A DNA stretch of 28,832 bases from Paraglomus occultum (lineage: Eukaryota; Glomeromycota; Glomeromycetes; Paraglomerales; Paraglomeraceae), in contig CAJVPJ010000319.1 of the NCBI GenBank assembly GCA_910592205.1, positions 1 to 28,832 on the forward strand, written 5' to 3'. How positions within the stretch are numbered: the stretch's first letter is position 1; each line of letters opens with the position of its first letter. Below are positions 23,422 to 28,832 of the stretch, piece by piece. Below the pieces are notes generated by a model. The model had not been told where the DNA came from, did not search any database, and saw only the letters and a program-made list of their open reading frames with translations. Position numbers and translations under genes: made by a program.

Positions 23422-25390
23422 CTCGTTCTTGAGGGTCGGCAGATATAATGGCTGGGGGCATTAGTTATATATTAATTGATGACGCATCACGGACTTTAAT
23501 TTCCGGGAGATGCTGCGTAATGAACACAGTAACATATTTGGGCAATTAACTCCGAGAACTGAAAACCGATGACTGAAGCTTTTGCCTGTCTTTCCGCTTT
23601 CCAATTATTAAATACGACAGAGTTTCTCTGAACGAATATTTGTGTGAGCCGGCATTTTCGTTGAAAGGAGTTATTGTAAATGAAACGTTTTCTTAAACTA
23701 TAGGATAGGTTTTGCTGTTTTGAATTGAAACTAAAGTTCTTCTGTAACGTCGTTATCAATACTTTTCTTTTCGGGACAAATTGACAAAATACGTGTACAG
23801 TATAGCTCTTTCCAATGGAATGTTCCATCGAACTTTGCAGCTACAGGCGTTAGAGTGCGTGTTTGAGAACCTATAAGACGAAGCATTTTTTTATATCGGG
23901 TATGGCGTATAGGAACGTTATAGATAACAAATGGTAATTAGTATATACCCAGACCATCAAAGTGTACAGTTACTGCGGTCTTGGAGCATCAGTAAACAAT
24001 TTGATTTTAAAGTAATATCAAATGATAATCGATTGAGAATGCACAATATGCTTTATTTTTCAGTTGGAAACGGCAAAAAAAAAAGAGAGACAAGTCTTTT
24101 GTTTTATTAGTAAAACGTTTTCGACAAAAGAGAGCCTTTTAAATTAGTCGATACGAGCTTGATTAATTTTCCCTTGCCGATGAAATTAAAAAAATTAAAA
24201 GCCGTATAAATTGTTAATGCAACATAAATGCTTCGAACAAGCCAATAACACCAACGTACCAACAAACAAGTTGTGCTCTTTTTTACGCCTTCTGTTTCCC
24301 AATATTATGTAAAACCACCTTGTAGAAAATATTTAATATATTTGATGCCGAGATGCATACAATTCTCCCAATAGTAATTAATTGGTTGGGTTTATCTGCT
24401 ATAAAAGTGTTATTTGACGTCATAGAATGCCCGCCTTCGGACTTTTTAAATTACCGATGATGACGAATGTAAAATTGCAATGACAAAGAAGCAACACACT
24501 ACGGCAAATATTAACCGAACTACTATGTAAGCCGTGAATTATGTCGGACACCGGGAGTTTAAATTTACCGTGTGAGTATTGATACTGTTATTTGTTTGTT
24601 ATTGTTATAATTATCGTCATTATTATCAGTTGGGACACGTACCACAATCTATTTATGTTGACAATTTATCATGGGTGCTCATCTGATTCGTGTTCGCGTT
24701 AAGTTCATTTTGTGTTACGTTTTAGTTTAGAAATGGATGTTTGATAAAATTTTTGTTATAAACTTTTCTTTTATATAACCATAATTTTTCCAATTAGAAA
24801 CATTTATTATTGTCTTGTTATTGAAGCAATTTTGATAAATAACCTTAAAACATAATGTTATGCAAAACTTGGATTAGCATGCTATTTCTTTTTTTTTTAT
24901 TTGGAATTTAGTTTTGATTTTTATACTTTGCTGTTTTGTTCACAAAACTGCACTACTAGCATAAAAATAAAGCGTGCTTTGAACTGTTAAATATTAATTA
25001 GCAGAAGCATTCATATTCAACTGATGCAAGAGCTGTCTTCTGGCACCCTTAATTGAGAATATACTTGTTGATACTGAGGTATTAATTTATAGTATCTTAC
25101 GAATAAGTAAAGTCATCATCAAGTATCAAAACAGAATAAAGACTACCATTTTTCTCTCTTGTTAGTTCAGCAGCATGGTAACAAAGATATGTATTGGTGC
25201 GGCTTGCCTAAAATGACGATATGGAGACGTTATGGATGCAAAAGTAACTCTACAGTTAAATGAGAATGTAAACAGGCATATATTAGATAAATAATTAACA
25301 CAAACGTAAGTAAAATATTATTTTTTTATTACATATTAATTGATATTAATAATTAACTTCTAATAATAAATTCTATTATCTTTTCACTAA
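23422..25390. other. 2 kb AT-rich region without recognised genes
   Basis: Base composition falls steadily to the right. A 110-residue minus-strand frame (23496-23828) shows no family. A short ATG segment at 24541 (MSDTGSLNLP) followed by a GTGTGAG donor could be an isolated first exon but no partner was found. From about 24560 on, the sequence is dominated by A/T runs. Confidence 0.45.
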
Positions 25391-25699
25391 ATGGGGCATG
25401 CTGCAACAAAACCAGACAAAGTGAACATTTGATTATGTGATGTAAATGAGAGGCTGATTATGATGTGGCTGTAAAATTGACCAGTATGACTGATGACGTT
25501 TTGAAAAGTAATAATGGTGCTCATTCATAACTTATGGACTTGTTAATTTTAATGCTCACTTTATTATACCAGAATGTGATGAATATAAACCATAATGTAA
25601 TTAATATAGGATTGCCCTATATATATATATATATAATATTAATATGAAACTAATTTACATTAAATCCACCATGGAACCCAAAAATTACAGTACTAAGCA
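25391..25699 (+). repeat. direct repeat, left copy
   Basis: This 309 bp segment matches 26958-27259 along its whole length, with scattered substitutions and small indels, by eye about 80-85% identity. It starts at ATGGGGCATGCTGCAACAAA and ends at ...AGCA; the flanks do not match. It contains the C-terminal codons of a reading frame (MGHAATKPDKVNI then TGA), a non-coding middle with a (TA)n run near 25619-25635, and the first codons of the next ORF (KLIYIKSTMEPKNYS). Confidence 0.92.
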
Positions 25700-25829
25700 T
25701 CTAAAAAAAGCTCAAGGAGAGAAAATTGCCCCTTACGTTTTTAAAATCAATGATACTCAAACTCTCCAGGAATATCTAGATAAAAAAAAAATTACTTATG
25801 AAATTTACCAAGAGGAAAGGAAATCATAA
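25644..25829 (+). CDS. short Lys-rich ORF starting in the left repeat
   Basis: A 61-residue frame, rich in Lys, Glu, Ile and Tyr, with no family I recognise (EKIAPYVFKINDTQTLQEYL). Its start lies inside the left direct repeat, and the matching start in the right repeat (MEPKNYS near 27231) is cut short after a few residues by the repeat end. At its 3' end a shift to another frame continues openly as ALTPTHDKPRKKRRRAE up to a TAA near 25892, so the ORF may be frameshifted. The second ATG (MEPKNYS) could be the true start. It lacks Trp, so the genetic code used is not testable from it. Confidence 0.4.
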   Translation: MKLIYIKSTMEPKNYSTKHLKKAQGEKIAPYVFKINDTQTLQEYLDKKKITYEIYQEERKS

Positions 25830-25944
25830 CTAATAAACGAGCATTAACACCAACACATGATAAACCAAGAAAGAAAAGAAGACGGGCAGAATAAACAATC
25901 AAATTATTATTAGAATACCTTTTTTGTGTTTCAAGCAACTTTGT

Positions 25945-26487
25945 CTATCATTCATCCTCTTCACCTTCAAACTCTTCCCCTTCAGCTTCAGCTGGTTGAT
26001 TTCATCAAGTGGTGACCTTTTTTCACTTAATAATAGCTCAAATAATACCTCCAACTAAGCTGAGTAATCCTAGTCCTGATAAGATAGCAGCAGGATTACT
26101 TCATCTTCATCTCGGCAAGAATTGTTCACTATCTTTAAAGAGCTTTTCATACTTCTTAGTAGCATGATTTTGCCCACCTAACTTTTCCGCATAGAATTTA
26201 ACAAATTCCCTCTTCAGTAAATTCTTTGCCATCTCCATAAATGGTGCGATCTAATAAGATTAGGTTATCTTTACTGTCTTCATAATTTTTTATCTCTGCT
26301 AAGATACTTTCTTTGAGACTACTAATTCTTGTAAAGCAATGGTTCCCACCACTACTTTGGGATCTCGGGTAAAGAATCAGTCTAATCAAGCTCGATTGTC
26401 AGCACTCACTTCAGGAAGATCATAATAATAAGTATCATCCATTAACCCCTCTTGTTTTTTATTTTCTCATTTGCCAATACCTATCAC
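25945..26487 (-). pseudogene. broken mycoplasma-like gene readable only with UGA = Trp
   Basis: Read on the minus strand with UGA as tryptophan, three open segments follow one another. Segment 1 (from 26487) carries DLPEVSADNRAWLDWFFTRD, with three in-frame UGA. Segment 2 (the frame of 26389-26198) carries SLKESILAEIKNY and LILLDRTIYGDGKEFTEE. Segment 3 carries FVKFYAEKLGGQNHATKKYE, then a membrane-like PAAILSGLGLLSLVGGII and an acidic tail EGEEFEGEEDE, with eight in-frame UGA, ending at TAG. No TGG occurs in segments 1 or 3. Two frame changes join the segments, so it is a relic. LILLDRTIYGD resembles the deoxynucleoside-kinase D-R-S/T motif, but the membrane segment does not fit that family. 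The product is uncertain. Confidence 0.55.
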
Positions 26488-26489
26488 AT

Positions 26490-26999
26490 ATGTTTCTGTC
26501 ATCCCATCCCACTTACACTACCTCTCTCCAACCTTGTTCACAAACTAAAACAATATTATTAGTGAAGAAACTCTCAACTGAAGAGAGCAAAGAAAAAATA
26601 AAGGATTTTATCAAGAGCATAGCACCCAATTATATGTTTCATAAAGTGAACAAGAGAAAATTGAAAAATACCAGAAGCAATGAGCAAGTGCTTGATAAAT
26701 TCTATAAAAATAAAAAGCCCCTACTACTACCATATAAATATGGCAAGAATGAAACAAGTCTGAATCTGTCAATGTTTGGAAAGGTATTAGACAAAGAACC
26801 AATGCATCATGGAGAAAAAAGAAAGTTTTCTGAATATGTATATGTTCAGGATGATTCAGGCCTGTCTGCTAAACACTACTTGATAACATTTGTTGGCCAG
26901 TCAGGCTCAGGCCAAGACAGTTTCAGTGATTGCTTTGACAAAGCAATATTTTGTCATATGGGGCATGCTGCAACAAAACCAAACAAAGTGAACATTTGA
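26490..26999 (+). CDS. uncharacterised Lys-rich ORF ending in the right repeat
   Basis: A 169-residue frame with no family recognised. The middle is Lys-rich (KVNKRKLKNTRSNEQ, FYKNKKPLLLPYKYGKN) and the C-terminus carries LITFVGQSGSGQDSFSDCFD then CHMGHAATKPNKVNI. GQSGSGQDS only loosely resembles a P-loop and lacks the Lys, so I do not claim nucleotide binding. The final 13 codons lie in the direct repeat and recur in the left copy with one change, without the rest of the ORF. If UGA were read through, the frame would go on for about 16 codons to TAG, and the two repeat copies differ there by an in-frame 6-base indel. The start at 26490 is arbitrary. Confidence 0.4.
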   Translation: MFLSSHPTYTTSLQPCSQTKTILLVKKLSTEESKEKIKDFIKSIAPNYMFHKVNKRKLKNTRSNEQVLDKFYKNKKPLLLPYKYGKNETSLNLSMFGKVLDKEPMHHGEKRKFSEYVYVQDDSGLSAKHYLITFVGQSGSGQDSFSDCFDKAIFCHMGHAATKPNKVNI

Positions 27000-27259
27000 C
27001 TATGTGACATAATAATAAATGAGAGGCTGATTATGATGTAGCTGTGAAATTGACCAGGGTGATTGATTATGATGACGTTTTGAAGTAAGAATGGTGCTTA
27101 TAGACTGGTTAATTTTAATGCTCACCTTATCATACCAGAAGGTGATTAATACAAACCAGAACAGGATTAATATAGTATTACCTCTATATATAAAAATATT
27201 AATATAAAACTAATTTATATCAAATCCACTATGGAACCAAAGAATTACAGTATACAGCA
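26958..27259 (+). repeat. direct repeat, right copy
   Basis: This 302 bp copy pairs with 25391-25699. It begins at the same ATGGGGCATGCTGCAACAAA and ends at the same AGCA. Its right edge is the exact point where leucine-rich-repeat coding similarity of the neighbouring minus-strand pseudogene stops. Confidence 0.92.
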
Positions 27260-28475
27260 CTATTAGAAGCATTCTAATTTTCAATGCTTTTCCTAACGCA
27301 GTCACTCCTTCAACACTGATAGAATTTGTACTAATATTCAAAGAAGTTAAAGTATAATTGGTTTCCAAAGCTTTTGCCAACGCCATTGCTCCGTTATCTT
27401 CAATATTATTATAATAGAGATTTAACTGAGTCAAAGTGTAATTTAACTCTAAAGCTTTACCCAAAGTCGTGGTTAAAGTGCCAAGCCCAACAAAGCCTAA
27501 ATCTAAACAAACTAAGGAGCAATCTCCCATTAGAAGTTTACATAAAGCTGTGTTGCCTGCATTCCCGTTATGATTGCCGTACAATTCCAAAGAAGTTAAT
27601 GTCGAGTTTAATTTTAATGCATTTGCCAAAGCCAAAATTCCTTCGTCTCCAATAGCGCTATATGAAAGATTTAAAAAGATCAACCGCATAGTCGTTTCTA
27701 GAGCTTTTGATAAAGCCGCTGCGCCAATATCTCCAATTTCGTTTCTGTCAAGTCTTAAGTAGGTCAAAGAAAAATTAGATCGCAAAGCTTCAGACAACGC
27801 TATTGCTCCTACTACTACGTCTCCAATCTCATTATCGTTCAAATACAAGGAATGCAAAGTAAAATTCGAAACTAAAGCTTTTGTTAAAAAAATTACTCCT
27901 GTATCTCCGATCTTATTTTTACCAAGATCTAAGGACGTTAAAAAACTTCATGTTTTCTACCAAACTTGATATTACAGTCTCACACAACTGATTATTTCTA
28001 AGATTTAGAGTGTTTAATGATGTGTTCATTTTTAGAACGTTGGCTAAAGCCGCCACTTCCGTGTCTCCGATTACATTGTCATGAAGTTGTAAGGATGTTA
28101 AACAAGAGCTTGATTCTAGGGCGCGCACTATTTTTCCTGTTCCACTTTTGATGCACCCATAAATTTCAACTGTTTTTAAATTTTGCTGGCATTGAATGGT
28201 TTTGCCAACTCTTCTTCATCGTTGCTTGCAAGAGAAATTTTTATGTCTTCAAGATTTGATAGGAGTTTGCTTGCTGACGCTAACAGTTCTCTCTTCACGT
28301 ACTTTCCGTGAAGAGTAATTTGTTTCAGACGTCTAAAGGCTGTATTGGCATTAGGTAACGTGAAGAGATTTAAGCCATCATTAATTGCAGAAAACCGACA
28401 CTTCAGCGTGAGGTTAACGCAATTGATTTGTGAAGAGTGCGAAACAACTAGTTTGCATAGAATAAGGCATAAATC
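27210..28475 (-). pseudogene. truncated, frameshifted RI-type leucine-rich-repeat gene
   Basis: The minus strand encodes at least ten ribonuclease-inhibitor-type repeats of about 28 residues, for example LTYLRLDRNEIGDIGAAALS and LTSLELYGN. An N-terminal region precedes them (from 28475: LCLILCKLVVSHSS, FRRLKQITLHGKYVKREL, NLEDIKISL). Two single-base frame breaks are needed to read it through: one near 28190-28205 and one at the A6 run near 27943-27948. The C-terminus leaves the repeat pattern at ALGKALK and ends in hydrophobic residues encoded by the antisense of the right direct repeat (27210-27259). RI-type LRRs are protein-interaction scaffolds and are abundant in mycorrhizal fungi. I call it a pseudogene; the upstream end is undefined. 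Confidence 0.75.
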
Positions 28476-28832
28476 TTACTTCCTTCTCTTACCACTAAAA
28501 ATATCTATATTTAATTGTGCAATTCTTCACATTTATCAAATTTAGGTAGTTCGTTATTCAAAAACTTTTCTTTACAATTTTACATGCTTTCTGTTTTGAA
28601 TTATCTTGTCAGTAACTTTACTACGACTTCTAATTTGTTACAAACTGCTTTGTTACTCTCATTTCTTAAGCTGTAGCAAAAGCTACAATAACAAACAGAT
28701 TCACATCACATCATTTTCCAACTCCAAAATTGCATAAAAATAAAATTTTTTTATAGTACACTCACTACCAAAAAGTATTGGCCGAAATTTGTCGATCAAT
28801 AGTAAAACATATGAAAAATCCAATTTTTCAAA
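28476..28832. other. AT-rich right flank
   Basis: No clear coding. On the minus strand a short Asn/Leu/Ile/Lys-rich frame upstream of the LRR relic could be part of its lost 5' region, but it is interrupted by stops. Confidence 0.4.

Larger units (their letters stand above)
25391..27259. mobile_element. repeat-bounded insert, possible degenerate mobile or integrated element
   Basis: Two direct repeats of 309 and 302 bp, offset by 1567 bp, enclose a 1258 bp middle. The outer ends are TGGGG... and ...AGCA, the TG/CA form of long terminal repeats. However, I see no primer-binding site after the left copy, no polypurine tract before the right copy, and only a three-base match (CTA) in the five flanking bases. 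The repeats carry the end of one ORF and the start of another, as expected if a circular unit of about 1.57 kb had been inserted with terminal redundancy. Class is therefore undecided. Confidence 0.55.

Noticed and set aside
23496-23828. 110-residue minus-strand ORF
   Set aside because: No recognisable domain, no splice partners and composition like the surrounding AT-rich spacer.
24541-24580. Isolated first exon MSDTGSLNLP with a GT donor
   Set aside because: No downstream exon with recognisable coding could be joined to it.
26880-26940. P-loop ATPase in the 169-residue ORF
   Set aside because: GQSGSGQDS lacks the essential Lys of the Walker A motif and no Walker B partner is seen.
25391-27259. 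Standard LTR retrotransposon
   Set aside because: Termini are TG...CA, but there is no primer-binding site, no polypurine tract, no Gag/Pol coding and no convincing target-site duplication.

Overview
The window is eukaryotic nuclear DNA from a filamentous fungus. Genes are short (about 110-690 residues), mostly split by 65-170 bp GT-AG introns with weak branch-site-like CTAAT/CTGAC motifs, and spaced by AT-rich intergenic DNA. Homopolymer tracts, a large RI-type leucine-rich-repeat relic and a mycoplasma-like (UGA = Trp) relic together suggest an arbuscular mycorrhizal fungus (Glomeromycotina) or close relative. The lineage is inferred from gene style, not from a marker.

Left and central part (1-23.4 kb) is ordinary housekeeping territory. 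In order: tRNA-Leu(UAG); an unrecognised 338-residue protein (-); BCP1/BCCIP-type ribosome-export chaperone (+), head to head with it; TGS1 cap trimethylguanosine synthase (-), tail to tail with BCP1; a 1.7 kb gap; the ER ubiquitin ligase HRD1 (-), head to head with prefoldin subunit 1 (+); an orphan Cys-rich single-pass membrane protein with an LPPSY motif (-); a SAM-domain protein (+); a GH5 endo-beta-mannanase (+); an unrecognised protein (-); a 2.4 kb gap; a mitochondrial-type PP2C phosphatase like Ptc7 (+); a small two-repeat Myb protein (-). I rebuilt exon structures by hand for the recognised split genes; every junction given keeps the reading frame.

Right part (23.4-28.8 kb) is very AT-rich accessory DNA. 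It holds two diverged direct repeats of about 305 bp, 1567 bp apart, that bound a 1.26 kb insert. The insert carries two plus-strand ORFs, one starting in the left repeat and one ending in the right repeat, and on the minus strand a broken gene that is readable only if UGA means tryptophan. The right repeat abuts and truncates a frameshifted LRR pseudogene of at least ten repeats.

The most unusual observations are the code-4-like relic inside a repeat-bounded insert, the roughly 54-residue Asn-rich insertion inside the HRD1 RING finger together with a 31-Gln tract after it, the probable GC-AG intron in prefoldin 1, and micro-exons of 23 and 26 nt.
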